Below are positions 10,801-25,800 of a DNA stretch of 64,000 bases, piece by piece (the first letter of the stretch is position 1; each line of letters begins with the position of its first letter). This DNA comes from Rhyacichthys aspro (lineage: Eukaryota; Chordata; Actinopteri; Gobiiformes; Rhyacichthyidae). The position numbers and the translations under genes are program-made. The stretch is taken from NCBI GenBank assembly GCA_036850595.1, contig CM072165.1, positions 8,752,109 through 8,816,108 of the forward strand. The letters run 5' to 3'. The notes under the pieces are model-generated. The model did not search any database. It was not told where the DNA came from and saw only the letters and a program-made list of their open reading frames with translations.

Positions 10801-13800
10801 CACTTCAAAGAACCTTGACGCCTATAGTTCCCTACGGAGAAACGTTTCTGTACAACAACTCTGAAAGCACTCCGGTAAGGCAGCACACACTCCCACCAGT
10901 GGACTGTGAGTAGCAGCTTACCAAAAAGGAACAGACATTTCTCACATCTTCAACGCTATCAGGCTCTCTGTGCACACCAAACTTCCTCCTTGGTGTTAAT
11001 GCGGTCGCCATGGACACACAGCGGAGTAGGAAATGTGCTTGTTTCACTTTGCCCCCTGAGGTTAATAGAAATGTCACCCAGCCAGTAAAGTTAACATAGC
11101 TTAGTGCACCAACATGATAAGTGTCTGACTGGAAGATGGACACTTCTCGTCTCATCTGATGCTAATCTCCTCTCTGCTTTCTAGGACCAAGGTGAAAAAG
11201 AAGGTGCGCAAAAGGGTTTAAAGGACAAGAAAAAACCAAAGAAACTAAGGTATGTTTGGGTGTTTGAATTGAAAATAAAACTAATTCTACCCTTGTGTTA
11301 ATATTTCTTTAATGTCACCTTTGTTGTCATAGAAAAAAGCCAAAAGAGTCCAAAGACAAAGAGCTTCCTCCTCTTCCCACTATCCATGACCCAGACACAG
11401 ATGACTATTCAACAGTTGAAGAGTGCGCCAGCATCTTCGGGAGAGCCATTATCGACAAAAGTCCGGCAGGGAGCGGTGAAGCCACTTCTGCTCCGGTTCC
11501 TCAGGATGGGTCCATGGTCGTAGTGGAATGTGACCTTTACTCACAGCATGCAGATGTCCGGAGTGGTGCGAGCAAAACTGTCCTGCCGGATATCTCTCCC
11601 TATGCCTGTTTCTATGGAGCACCCAAACATGAAGTGTTTAAAGCTGGTTGGCTGGACAAACTGTCACCTCAGGGGTAGGTTACAGTCAGTCTGAAAAGAG
11701 AAAGATATGATTTAGGTCCATTTTACGTTGACACTACAAACTTCTCAAACAAGAGGTCCACAAGTTCGTTGCACTTGAACAGACCCTGGCCTTACGTATT
11801 ATAGGCTGTAATTATTGAAACACTTGGCTTACTATAGCTTTTTCAGGAAACTATTTTCTTGAGTTATTTTTGTCTTGTTTGTCATCGTTTAACAATGCAG
11901 AAACGGGTCACTGAGTCCAGTTGTCATTCCTTTTATATTCTCCTTCTCCACCTGTTTTGATAGCTTTGGCAAAGAGCCCTCAGCTGATGAATATTTAAAT
12001 TGAAAGTGGCCATTTGTTTTGTTTATGCTAATAGACAGATGTTGGTACAACTCTTGATGTTAATGAATAAGTGGCACTCTGGATGAAATACGAGTACCTC
12101 CTCATTTCAGACCTGTATGCTTTACTGGTCGCTCGAAACTGTACGAGTGTGTGGAGTTTACAAAGAGCATTTCCTTTTCTTTGCAGAAAATGTGTTTTTC
12201 AAAGGAGGTGGGTGAGATTTGATGGCGAGTGGCTGGCCTACTATAACAATGAAAAGGTAAGTGCACTACAGAACTGTTCATGGTACAGTATATTGTATAG
12301 TTCACAGTCCACTCCCATAAACGCACCCAAAGCCTGCACAAGCACTCTTGGGAAGTCAGATCCTTGTCTTCTTTATGTACCTCCCTCCTCCTTCCCTTTG
12401 TCATCATCATTAGCTTGGCAGTGTGAAGAATGGGGGCAAGGACAGAGCGACATAACGGCACGCATGACGAGCCAGCACTCTCTGTACCCGCCCAGCCATA
12501 CTCTAAAGTACATTGATGTTGGCACCTGACCAGAAGGAAAGCTAGAAGGAAAGGAAAGACTGCTCTCTTTTTGCCTCCCTCAGCATTTCTCCCGCTCTCT
12601 TCTACATGTTCCCCTCTTCATCCTCCTTTGCTCTGACAGTTAAGTTTGAAATTTCGCTTAGCGATGCCTGCCTCGTCATCAGAGAGAGAGAGAGAGAGGC
12701 AAGGTAAGGAGCAGCGCAAAACTGGGGAGGGTGCAGATAAAGATGCAAGCATTACAGCTTTTAACCTCCACCTGTGTGGCTTGGACAGTGTTTTTCACAA
12801 GCTCCTGTTTGGAAATCTGAATTCACAATTGGAATATTTCTATGCATTTTTTGAGTAAATAACCCCTGATTTGATTATAAAAGGACTTATAAACACTAAT
12901 TGTTTCTAATTAACTATTTACACAAACGTCAGGAGCTTTCTGCTGTTAACCACTCATTTGTATTCTAAGAAGCAAATGTCACAGTTTTGAGCAAATTGTT
13001 ACCCCTTTCTTGTTTACCACTAAAAAAGAAAACTTTAGTGCATTAATGGAGACCGATACAAAGCCTGTCTCATGGTTAAGTACATGTTTTGTTTTTCAGT
13101 TAAACTGTGTCCTTTTAAAGAGACTTTCAACTCTATAATTCAGTGTTCTCTGAGGTCCTAACCTGCCATAATGTGCCTTACCCCTGTGTTGTTGCTAATG
13201 ACTGTTCTATAGCTTCCAACAACACATTTGACTGTGTGTGTGTGTTTGTGAACGCTGACCCGGGTGCCCCCTCCCTGGGCCAGCTCGTTTTTGCTGCAGC
13301 AGCTCTGCACAACATCACAATCAATGATGTGGGACCTGTCTGATGCTTGCTCGTTAATCACTTACTAATTATAGCCTGCCGTGCTCTCGCTCCCTCTCTT
13401 TCCCCTCGTTTTCTCTTTGCATTGCTTTGCCGCTTTATTTATCAGGACACGCTCTGTCGCCAGCAGAGTGGGAATCGGCGGGGAGGCCAGCGAGTCAGCA
13501 CTTTTACTTTGTGTCACTGTCTGCGGAGGCATGGCAGTTTTTGGAAGATGAAAGTTTGCCTTTATGTGTGTGTGTGTGTATACGTGACATAGACTGTTGT
13601 TTAGACTTTTAGAAGTCATCCAGACAATGTGACTCTCCCCTTTGAGAAAGCACAGGGCTTCATCATGTTTTGGGTGAGTGGAAAGGTCGACTGCAATCTC
13701 TCTGTCATCCCTGCTTTGTGTGGCCAGCTGAGGCCTTGTAGCACCTACTGCTACCTCCACAGGGTGGGTGCAAGTGAGAGATTTTCATGGACATGCAGCA

Positions 13801-16800
13801 ATATCACTATGGTAGAAATTGATTTATGCGCTGGTCACTTGTTCTCTTATGTTTTGTTAGTATATAGTGTTGCTGAGGAAGTGTCCAAATCTTAACTGGC
13901 ATGATATTTCTGGTCGTCTTTTTAGGTTTTTAGTGATTTGTTGGATGAAAAGCATTGACATAATTATCCAACACATTATGAATACCAAAATCATTCCGTA
14001 CCCAGATATGAGTCTTCTTTTGTCAAGGTTTTACTTTACACATTTTTTCAACTTTTTAAAAATGTTATTGCCCAAAATCTTTTTTATTCTTGTTTTTTCA
14101 TATTACACTGTTAATCATTTATTAACAATGTATTCAGTCCTCTCTAGTTCTTGACAATGACACCTGCGCAATAAACTGTTCCCATCCTCACTCTGTTTCT
14201 TCAGCTTTCAACACCCTAAAATCTCTTTTGCAGCTGAAAATCCCTTGGGATCTGTCAGCCCCAGACAGACCTAATCGTACTTAATCACAGTCCCAGCATG
14301 AAGGTCTCTGGCCGCGGTGATGTCATCACTGGGGCAGCGGAGGTGGCGTGGGAGAGTAGCATGATCCCCAGTCTCACTTCTCCCTCTCTGCAGCACTCTA
14401 TCCACTCCGGCTCATCAATCTCCCCTTTCGGCTGATTTCGTCAACACTGGGTTTGACTCTGGAGAATGCTCCTGCTCTGAGATGTATTCTTTGTGGTGTC
14501 ATGGGTGTCTGCATATGTGTGTGTGTTTGTAAAAAAACAGCCCAAAGCCTGTCTGGAGGTTGGAGAAGGCTCGGAGGGATGAAGAGATGAGAGAGTACGC
14601 AGAGGAGAGGTGGAGACTGGATAGGAGGCCAGAGAGGAGATGAGGTTTTAGGTTGTGGGATCAGCCTTCACTATGTCCGTCTACCTCCCTTTGTGTCTGT
14701 CTGCCACTGGAAACCTCTTTCTTTCTAAAGCTCCTGTGCTTACAGCCTCTTGTGTCTCCCACGAGACCCCCCTCTGATATGTACTCTAGCACCCAGAGTG
14801 GCTTTTTGAAAAGAAGCCTTTCTTTTACACGTCTTACCTTTTATTCATTTTCAACAATGGGACTGTGTAGACTTAAGTACCTTTCAAAAGAAACACTGTG
14901 TTCCTGTATGTTTCATAATGGAAATTATAATACATTTATGTTTTTTTATGAAACATTTGTTGTAACCTGGGGTAAGACCTAACCCTCCAGGGCCACAACT
15001 GGAGTAGCAGGTAAATAATTGCTCACACATTGCAGTTATGCTTCAGGGCAACCTACAGATATGAACTTGAGAAGCAAAAAACTTTGACATCTTTTTTATT
15101 TAAATTTTTTTTTATTTATTTAATATGCAACACATATTTCAAATATTTAATTAAAATTATTTAATCAAGGGACGCATGCAAAGTGTACTTTACTACCGTC
15201 TATCTGAAATAATTTCCAAAGGCAATATTCGGCTTCTTGTCCCATTCAGTGAATTTAAGATAATTCATGGACTATTAGTCACTATCTCACCTGAGACTTC
15301 TCTGAAAGTGTTGATTTGTATAGTAATATAAATACTACTACTAAATAAAAAATTATGCACTGGTACAAAACAAAGATTTCAAAATTTCACATTCAGAATC
15401 ATGTTGTGTTATGGTGATTTTGAGTGTTAAAAGTTTTTGTAGTTTCGAAGGATTCTTTCTTTCTTTCATAACTGTCATCCTTTAATATCCTGATTATAAA
15501 TAACTCAACCTAAGAGAGCTTTCATAATGTTCTTCGGTCCACTCACTGACTGCTTATCGCCTCAGTGCAGTTTTCACTCTGACCACTTGGTGTCCTTGTG
15601 CCTCCATTGAAAGTAGGCCACAGTACAAATGCCAGAATCTTAACTTCATGCTGGTGGTAAAACTCTCTCCACCCTTTTTACCCTCCTCCCTGCTTTCTCT
15701 ACACGATGCCTCTATTATTGTAGGCTTTAGCTCAATTGCGCTGCCTTAATTGTTTCCTGAAGTTTACTGGGCTGTATTTTTTATTTTTTTTCAAAAGAAA
15801 TGAGAGACTGTTATCCACACAGGACAGCCAGTTTAAAGAGACTGCAAAGTGACACAGCGCAGAAAAACAATACACTTTGACAAATGTTGAAAATTCACAA
15901 TGACAGAAGAGGACGTGGGTGTGAGGCTGGTGCTGTGGGAGCAGGTGGAGGCCAAAGGAGGAGGTCAGCGTGAGGGGAAATGAGGGAGAGGCGTTGGCAC
16001 AGGGGATGAGTCAGGTGTGGGGCTTATTGGAGAAAGAGAGATAGTTAGGCCTCATTGCTTTCTTGGCAGCACATCCTCTTGAGACCAGTCTATAAACATC
16101 AGTTGTATCTGATTCAGTGTTAGCACAGAGCGTGTTGTTTCTCCATAGCTCTTCTGACTCCACCATTGCAGTATTTACAGATGCACAAACTTGCAATTAA
16201 ACAACTCTCTCCTGCGTGACCCCAAAACTAGAATTAAAACAATTAATTACCGTTAACCCATACTAGGGTATAATTATCAGCACACCGACACAAAGCTAAT
16301 TCATCCAGGCTCCCGCACACCATCCTCACCTTCCGTTAACTTCTGTCTAAATTTAGCGGCAGATATTGGTGTGAAGCTCCTGGGGAGAAGAATGCATAGC
16401 ACGGCTGTCAGTAATTAGGTTGAGCGCTTCTTGCCATTGTTAACATCCTACTCTAATATGAGAAAGACCCCTCGCTGACCCTCATGGGCACCTCCTCCTC
16501 CACCTTGCTCCTCATCTATATGTTTCAGAATTTTCCACTGCCTACTCCCTCTTTGTCTGTTTGTATCTTTTCATTGTATTTCAACTGTCTTCCCATTTTC
16601 TTTTCTCTCAGTCCTCTCCTTGGCCTTTCACACAAACCCAATTTTTCTCTTTTTCTATTACACAATCCCTCCATCCTCCCCACACTCTCTAACTGACTGG
16701 TATTTTTGGCCGTATATTCTCTAGAAATAGGCTTTTGTCGATGGCAAGGTCAGTAGCTTAATTATAAACGACGAGAGCCAGTCGTAAGTTCATCACTCTT

Positions 16801-19800
16801 TTACTTTATATATATTCATCTCCCTTTCCTCTGCTTCCCAGTCAGACATGGAGGCGTTCGTACAGTAGAGAGCACGGTATAATGGCAATCACCACCCGCC
16901 ACCATGGCATTGTGCCTACAACAACACACAATCAGAATTCAGGTCAAGTCCAATGCAGAGCCACACAGAGAAAAGTCTGTTTTTTACACTTTGCGATGAT
17001 AATGACATTATTGTCATGAATAATGCAATGTTGGCAGAGATCTGCACTTTTTTCACAGCCCAGTGACTTTCAGCACACCACAGATGCATAATGTGCTGCT
17101 TTTCAGTTCAGTCCCTTGCAACAATATTACACTTGGAGATGTTCATGCCTTATTTGAACAGTACCGAGGTCACTTCTCTTGTATTCTTGATTTTTTTGTT
17201 TAGTTGACTTAATTTATCGCCACTTAACTAGTTATTGCATAAAGGTTTGCTGTTTTGCCCTTTATTTCTCTTTTACCCACTGCAAATGACCCAGTACTTT
17301 AATTGCCATTGTCGAGGGAGACTGTAAGAGGGTCATGAAACCTCTAGTGCAACATCCTCCTTATTTGGATGTCTCCCCTAGAACTGCTGGGGAAAACATC
17401 AGGGGTAATAAAACAACACACACAGCCAATTCCCACTGTTCCCAACAAGCACTTCCTGTGCTGTGTCGGAATCCTCACTGCAGCGGATTGTCCTTTTAAA
17501 ATATTTGAAAAGTTTGTTTTTAGCTTGTACATTTGTTTTAACACCCAAATGACAACACTCTTTGTGTTATTTCTGCATGGGTACATGGTGCTATTCATTC
17601 TTTATACATTCTCAATGTTGTCGGATTCATCTTAAATCTTAAATTGTGTGTTTTTCCTCTTCTGTGTACCTTTATATAAAAATATACTTAATATATAAAA
17701 AATAAACTTTAGATTCAAATACTTCTTGTCCCTGAGCTATGTGTCATTTTCTAAATTGAATTAGAGATATTACTGCAAATGTATTTAATGCTGTATTAGT
17801 GAGTTATAGCTGTTGTCTGGGCACATTGAAACTGAACATGAAGTTGAGGATCTACAGATTCTTTTTTCCAGGGATAAAGAACATTTTAATAACGTTATTA
17901 AAATAAATGACACTGTAAAGGTCTGCCAACTTGTACTAAGATATTGTTTCTATTTCTAGGAGATGTACTCCAAAGGTATGATCCTGGCCAGCGCCATCCG
18001 ACAGGTGCGAGGACTGGGAGACAACAAGTTTGAAGTGATCACCTCCTTCCGTACCTTCATCTTCCGAGCCGACAGAGAAGGTACGACCGCTGTACAGTTT
18101 AGTTCCACTGGATGTTTTGTAGTCATCAGCTCCTCACTCTGATCTTTCCTCTTGTCAGTGTGCTGCTGTGTCCGTCCGTCTGCCCGTCAAGCCTTGTTTT
18201 TCTCTCCAGCTACTCCTTCTGCTCGCCTGCCTTTGTTTTTCATGCTCTTCATCTTTCATTTTTACCTCCCTTTTTCTCTGTAGGAAACTTAGTCCAGACA
18301 ATATCAATATTGGCAATGATTGGCAAAGTAGTTAGAAGAGAAAGTTTTGCTGGTAGCATGCAGGAATAAATGACTGGACACCAATGTAGTTTTAAATACT
18401 GCAGCATGAAACATTCCTTTGCTTAATTGTTTTCATTAGTATTGCAGGCTTTACATGCATATAATGATGAACTCTATTAAGGCCCTTTACCTGATCCCAA
18501 CCCCACTGTACACCAATGGGAGACTTGACAATTATCTTACATGTGCTCTTCACTAATCAGAGACCACTAGTAATATAATCTGGATATGAGAACTTGTTTA
18601 AAGGTGTATTAGCCACCCAGGACCAGTCGACTCTCTGATATTAGCCAAACATGTCCCGACTCCTGCTCCAAACTTTAATGTTGTCAGCCTTATCTCACCA
18701 AGCAAAACATTAACCTTGGCAGTAACCTTCCATGTAATTGTCTCCCTTCAGTTTTTGTTCACTCCTCAATCACAGCCAGCATAGCGAGCGTCCCTTCTTA
18801 TCCTCAGCTTGAAGAGTTGCCCCGTGTCCGCTTTAATGAGAGCAGAAAGCGCCTCTCCCCACTTTTTTCCTCCGGCTTGCTTGATAGCGGTCTATTAGCC
18901 CGCTCGGGTCAAACTGCTCATTCACTAATCAAGGGTCGCGTGACAGGGTCGGACGCTCACCGCCCTTTTTATTCTTGTGAACGAGTGGGACCTGAGTGAT
19001 TGAGTTTTGTATAATTATAGCACCGAGGACCTCTGACTCACGATGCTAATGCGAGTTTTTTACTACACGGCAGAATATAAAGATCATTATTGACTGGAAT
19101 GATGAGTCTTCAATCCAGGTTATTGACGTATCGAGCCAGGAAAAGACCACTTGTTCGTCTTTGTATTGAAGATCTGCTTATTACTACTGAGAAGTTCAGC
19201 CTCTTTTTAATGGCTGGTGACGTGGAGGTGTCAGGTCAGGCCAAAGACTTAAAGTTTGTTCAGCAGATCTTTTTTATCTGTTCATATGAAAGATGCTCAG
19301 GTATAAAGGTACGGGTTACAGCTGTGAAAAGGGAGATAGTCTTATTCATTCAGATATGAGCCAGGGTCATGGGCACTGACCTACAGTATATGTTTATTAA
19401 TGGTAGAGGAAAATATGAGCATTCTGCTTTTTAACTGTTTATGTCAGTAGTTGCACTTTAGCCTTTACTGTGGTGTGACAAGCCTTTTACCAAGTATTTG
19501 TGTTGCTTGCAGTCAAATTGGAGTTGAATTAGTTATCCTTTTAGCTTTCCTTTTTTTCCACGTGCTTCAAGGAAAGCTGAAAGCAGTACACCATAAAAAT
19601 CTGTTTGCAAACTACAGACTTCTGAGAAGCAGCAATCTTCCCCCTTCTCTCGGTTTCAGTGAATCATTCCGATGACTGGCTTCCTTCTTTTGGTCTGTCA
19701 AGGAGTCGCAGGTCATCACTTGCATAATTTTTCACACCGTCCCTCTCGCCGTTCAACATACAACACAGGGATGAGGCTTGTCTTATTGTGAGGCGGCCTC

Positions 19801-22800
19801 TGACGGGAATGGAATCTGCGGGAACCTGTCGCTGAGGTGGCGCCGCCGTCACATAAGATGTTTGGATGGAGAGACAGAGAGATGGAGCAGAAAAGTTGGC
19901 CTCATCACCTCATGCATCTTTAAACAGGCCCACTCGCCTCAGTGCGGAGAGTCATCAATCTTTGGGGAAACACAGGAGAAAGAGAGAGACCGGGCAGACA
20001 GAGGGGATGAGAGGCAGTAGAGAAGTGGAGTTAAGGAGAGAAAATGATGGAGTGATGTTAGAGGGAAAGAGGAACAAGGGAAGAATGGGATTAAACAGAG
20101 GAATTATGGGAGCGGCTGGAGCAAGAGAGGCAGACACGCAATCTGGGTGTGAAGAAGCAAGCGAGAGGTATAGGAAAAGATGGAGGGGAGGAGGGGGGAT
20201 GAAAAGGGCAGAGCGCGAAGATGGGTACAGGAGGGGTGGGCAAGTGAATAATTGAAGGCCACCGGAGAGAGTGTGCACACAGCTGTCGGCTCATTCTCCA
20301 CACGGTCCGCAGGTGGCCTCTCCCCTCAGGTACTGTCAGCTCCAGAGATGGAAGGAGGAAGGAAGGCAGACAGGGAGGAGAGGGGGGAAAGAAGCAAAGG
20401 GAGTGACGCGGCGAGCAGCTGTACTAGACTCCGGTGCGAAATGGTGGAAAAGTGACGAAGAGCAGTCGGGACGGAAAGGGAGACGAGCGGAGGAGAATGA
20501 CAAGCCCCTTACAAAGAAGAAGCCGAGATTTATTGTTAAAAAATTGATTTGTATTCCGGTGCTTCGGTGATAGCCCTGCCACAAGTCGGCTCTTAACACG
20601 TGTTAGCTCTGTTTAAGATGACAGGCCAGGGGATGTCGAGAAAGAGTAATGGACAACAAAATAGCGGGAACTGGGCCAACTGAGAGTGAAGGGCAAAATA
20701 CAAACCAAGGATGACATACAAATTTGCAACACACTTTACCTGGAAATAGTGGACTGACTCACAGGGCTGGTATTAAGACAGCACACAGTCTGTCCATGAT
20801 TTCACGTTCGAAACTAGTTTTTGCGGTAGAAGTTAGCAATTTATCTTCACAAGTCAGTCTGTTTTCTATCACTGCTCGAATGTTGCTGTGTAACGTGCTG
20901 GTGTGTTTTGTGCAAGAGTTTTGTACTTGGCAAGCAGCAATGAGTGGGTTTAACAGATCAATAACTCTGAAAATCTACTGCCTTTTGTGTCTGGCAGAAT
21001 CAAAGCTGATGAGGGCAATTAAAAGTAAACAGACACAGTAAAGTCACAGGCCACAGCGCCAGGGCCATATGCTGAGAGATATTAGCAATTAGCCGAGAGA
21101 TGCTAAAATAATCCTCAGAGGCGGTGAAGTGTCTAGTACTTGTCAGATCCCTCTTTCATGATAAAATGCTGATGAAGTGTCATGAAGTATAATTGGATAA
21201 TGCTGAATGTGATGTGCAGGCTGAAAAAAAAGACCTGCCTTATTTTAAAGCATGCTAAATACGAACAAAAAGTAAATGGCCAGAATCCCACTGTGCCGTG
21301 CCGAATTGTATGTTTTGTCTTTGTCTTTTTTTTTTTTTATTCCTGTTGATGGAGACTGTGTGGGCGACCTCTAAGATCTCTGCAGAGCGCTGAGTGGACC
21401 TGGCTCTCATCTCATCCACTTTCAATGAGGATTAGCCGCCTCTCTTCCTGTCTCTCTACACGTCGAGTGGAATAGTCTTTCAAATACACGGCTATACTTA
21501 TATCTCTTAACAAGGGATAAGGCTCTATTCGGCTGTTTTCAGCGGCGACGCGTTCTTTTCATGAGCGCGCAGAGGTGGCGGACTGTTTGCATGTTTCCAC
21601 GCAGAGTAAAAATAATTTTGGCGAGCTCGCTGCAGGTTCATGCGTACTGTGTGCGGGGAAAAAAAAAATCACAAAAAAACAAAAACATGCCCTGAAACAT
21701 ATGCAAGCCACGCTCAGGCAGCACTCAAACAGTTGCACTCACGGGCATATGCATACCACTGTCTTCTCTCAAGTTTCTCATCCTCAATCCTCCCACCAGC
21801 TTCCTCGCTGTGTCCCTAACTCCTGCCTTCTGATTGACAGCTGAGGCGAGGAGGAGAGAGGAAGGCCTTGAATAAATGAAAAGGCAAATAAGTGAGCGCA
21901 GGACAGGTAATGGTACTCAGAAAGCAGGGTGGGAACCGAACAGTAAAGCTCAGTGATGTAAAGAGCCGTCAATAATTGAGCAGCCCATTCATTATTGATG
22001 TCCGCTCTTTGTGAATTCATAAGAGTGCGAGGGGTAGCCTGTCCAGGGGCTGAGTTTGGGACCAGACAAGCGGATACAGAATTTGGGCGCTCGAGGGGTT
22101 AGCGCGAGGGTAGTCTGCCGAAGGAGAAGGAGGAACTTTTCTTCTGTCGTGGAAATGTTGTCGAGGTCAAGGAGAGCCACGTCAGCTGTAAGGACAACCA
22201 CAGAGTCAGAGGGTCAGGGGCTTTATTAAGGTCAGGTTAAGACAATGTGCGGCCGGAGAATGATTGACAACTCAACTAAAAATGTTTTCATCCATCTGTT
22301 GTTTCACAGTGAGGACTTACCCTTACAATGAAGGTCACTCTAAGGGCTCTAGGCAAGTAGCAGATACACAAAGCAGTTTTTGAAATAACACCAGGACATT
22401 ATATGGGTAACTAAGTTCTTTATATTCTGCGAAAAGGGGGAGAAATAATACTCACAGTCACATTTCTTCTCAGTACTTTAAATGTGGCATGTTTCAACAC
22501 TCTAATTTGTTAGTCTCCCACAAACATTTCCTAATGCTTTCTTTTTCTTCATAACTAATAGTTCCATTGATTTTGGTGACTTGATGATTCGTCTGTCTGG
22601 AGCTGCTGGTGCATAAAAAGTTTAATAACAAATGACAAAAGGAAGCAAGGCGGTGATTACAGGAGCCAGCGTTATATTTCATTTTTAAGTCCAGTTTAAA
22701 CATTTGAATAAAAACAGATTTTGGAAACAAACTTGTAACGCAATCATAATCAGACTCTCCATCTCGCTTTATTCAAAAATGCATTTCCTTAAATGGTGTG

Positions 22801-25800
22801 CGTACTCTTGTTGCACAGTGGCCCTTTTCTGATGGTAAGTTGATGGATCCAAACAGGTTTTGAATTAAAGTGTATTTACTACGAGAGATATAATGTCTTT
22901 TATGTCCTCCATCTGAAAGCATATATGTTTTATTTATTTTTCTATTTGTGAGTGAGCCTTTTTTTTTTTTTTTTTACAATGGGCACCACTGTGTTCTTGT
23001 GGTGCTGCTGCCTGTGCTTTTGGTTCTTGTGTGTTTACAATCCTTTGGTATTTCTTGTGTTTCCACTTGTCTGGCTTTGATAACACGATGTCTCGGGTGG
23101 TGGGGGAATGGGCTTTACAGCTTCGGCTCCGTGTCCCCTTTTATGTTCGTTTTCAAAAGTTGTAGAGGGAAGACATCTTAGAAGGCCCTCGAAGTGTACA
23201 TCCTTTGTAAACCCCCATTGGAAAACTATCTATTTCACTTCATCTGAGTCATTGAGCAAAGCTGTCATTCGAGGTGAAATAGAGTCCATATTGACAATGT
23301 CGAGTCAAGGACACACATCATGCTGCAATAACCCTGTGTGTATTGTTAAAACTGAGACTCACTCTGTCACTTTCCTCCATTAAATTTTAGGATGAGGCAA
23401 ATGTAAATGTTCAAAATATTATAATTTAATCCTGTCTCTCACTTAATTCATCCTTGCCACATTTTGCTTCAGGCAGAGAGAAGCAGAGAAGCAACAATCT
23501 CTATCTCTTCTTAGCTTTATTTGTTTTCTTGAGGAAGACTTCACCAATAGTGTGCTGTGCTCTGTTTCTCAATTACTTTTCTATTTGATATTTCAGTATC
23601 AGTATGCACTGGATGTACAGCAGCCATTGGGCCAGTAGTTCCTACAGAAGAGATGCAAAAATGATGAATTAAGTTGGAAATTCAAAGGAGTTCTGCCCCG
23701 TCTCTGCTGCTTCCTCAGTCCCTCTTGTTCTCACACTTGTTTCCACACGCACCATATCTCCTTTTTCTTTCTGTCTGTCTGTCTCTCACTTTCACACGTG
23801 TGTTCGCAGGGGAGCGCCAGGAGTGGATGGAAACTCTTCAGACGGCCACGCGCCCCCCCGCCTGCGGCTCCCAGAAGCGCGCCGGCAGCCTCTCCCACCC
23901 CACTTCCACAAACAAGCACGGCTTACTGGAGCTGCGCGGTTACAAAGGCAGAGTGCTGGTGTCCCTGGCGGGCAGCAAAGTCAGGCTCTGCAAAACAGAA
24001 CAGGTACTTCCAACACTGGTGGGACTTCCTCTCTGCAGGATGACAGCTTCCTGTTTGAAAGGGGAAGATGATAATCACAGCCGAGTTGAAGCAGATAACG
24101 CGTGGTTGTATTCAGGAATGCGTATTACGGCGGTAAATATCCACCGAATGTGTGAAGAGATATAATGTTGAGTGGACTTTGCTTTTTTTAAATCTCTGTT
24201 GAAAAAAATAAATGAACACATCTGAGCTAAATGTACTGAGTAGCCACAGGGAGTTATTATTAAAGCTTTGAGTTTTTACACTAATGGCTAAATAAAAAGG
24301 CTCGACAAAAACGTAGCTTCAGACAGAACATTGAGCTTGACCCCCAGATGACAGATGTTAATGATTATCTCATTATATCCACTTCATTTAACCAGGAAGT
24401 CTTCTTCTACTATATCAGACTGATAGACACACCAGGTATAATGGACTTAATTTTCTGTTTAAGGGATTAATATTCATTAGCACTTGAAAATGACAACTGA
24501 AAAACAATATATGCCTGCAGAGAGGTTACCTGCTTTGCCCCTTTGATAATCAAACCCTGTAGGGAAGCATCTCTACAGACTTTTCAGCATTAAGAGTGCT
24601 TGTACTTTCTCACCTAGCCTCTTTTCATTCTTAATTAGTTTATTAGTTTATTATTAGTTTTTAAATCTATAAGCAACTTCACAACAGACCTAACTTACAG
24701 ATCTGTTGGCCTAATGATTCACTGAATTGTTTTAAGAAGGAAACAAGAGTGTTGAAGAGAAAGAAAATTGACACCATCACCGACTTGCCGCCAGTAAAAA
24801 TTCATCAAATGTAATATTGAGCATCTGTCCTAATACGGGTGTGGCGTCTATCGACAGCTGTCAGCGCTGTCTCATTGTGTAGATGGTGAAACCCAAATCT
24901 TGGATCAGTTTGGTCTGATTGAGCTTGAGCTGTCAGCGGGAGTCAGGTGTCACAATGTTAGGAGTGTGCCAGGTTACTGCAGTCAAGTTTTCCATTTTAA
25001 AGACTCAACAGTAAAACGAGAGACGAAATTTATTCAAAAATGCTGATTATATTTTGAGAGAACACTAAGACAAAAACATTTAATCTGTTTTTCTTTTTCT
25101 GAATAGGAATGGGTATTTGTTTCACCCCCAAAACAGTAATGGCCTTATTTCTTTAACTCATTAGTGCTGAAATCCAGTTATTGTGAAATTACAGTTAAAG
25201 TGACTATTGACTATTCATCAAAAGTTAATCAATGAGCAGGGCACATGTTATCTGTTATTTTGTAAGATTCAAATAGCTTCATATTACAACTATTTATAAT
25301 AACTAATAAGTCTGAATCATTAGCAAGAATACACATTATGCCTTCGGGGATAAATATGGATTTGGAGGGACCTAAGAGTCTTTTAAATTCTAGTTATAGA
25401 GCAGTAAAATACTTTCTACCCAGCTAATACACCCTTTTGATAAATGAGCTTACATTTCCTGCTAGCTAGAAAGAAGATAACTTTTCCCTTTCTTGTACTT
25501 TCTCTTAAGTCTCTTTTTTGATGTCAATCCAATTAAGTCCTGATCGTCGGCGTTCTCTGCCTACTCCTGTCCCGGCAGCCAGATCCCCTATCTGAGATGG
25601 AAGGATACCTCTGAGCGCTGATACTCTTTCTTAAAGTGCCTCACACATACAGTATTTACGTGCATATTTGATCATGCTACACACATCCAACTCATTTCCA
25701 TCCATCCCCCGCTCTCATTTGGTTTCGCTCGCTCTCGTAGTTTTGTTGTTTGCCTTTCATTATTTTCTTCATTAGCGTGAACAAACATCTTTGTTAGAAT

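Larger units (their letters stand above)
18081..23809 (+). other. arap2 intron after exon 7 (5.7 kb)
   Basis: A strongly purine-biased segment lies at about 19860-20560 and a 17-base T run at 22959-22975. The intron ends with a pyrimidine-rich CTGT repeat before exon 8. The long chance open frames over the purine tract reflect base bias, not coding. Confidence 0.6.

Noticed and set aside
12071..12529. 152-codon open frame spanning exon 6
   Set aside because: Only 12187-12256 is coding; the rest is intron read-through on both sides of good splice sites.
19866..20303. Several overlapping open frames on both strands
   Set aside because: They are caused by the purine-rich tract, where stop codons are rare on both strands; the peptides are low complexity.
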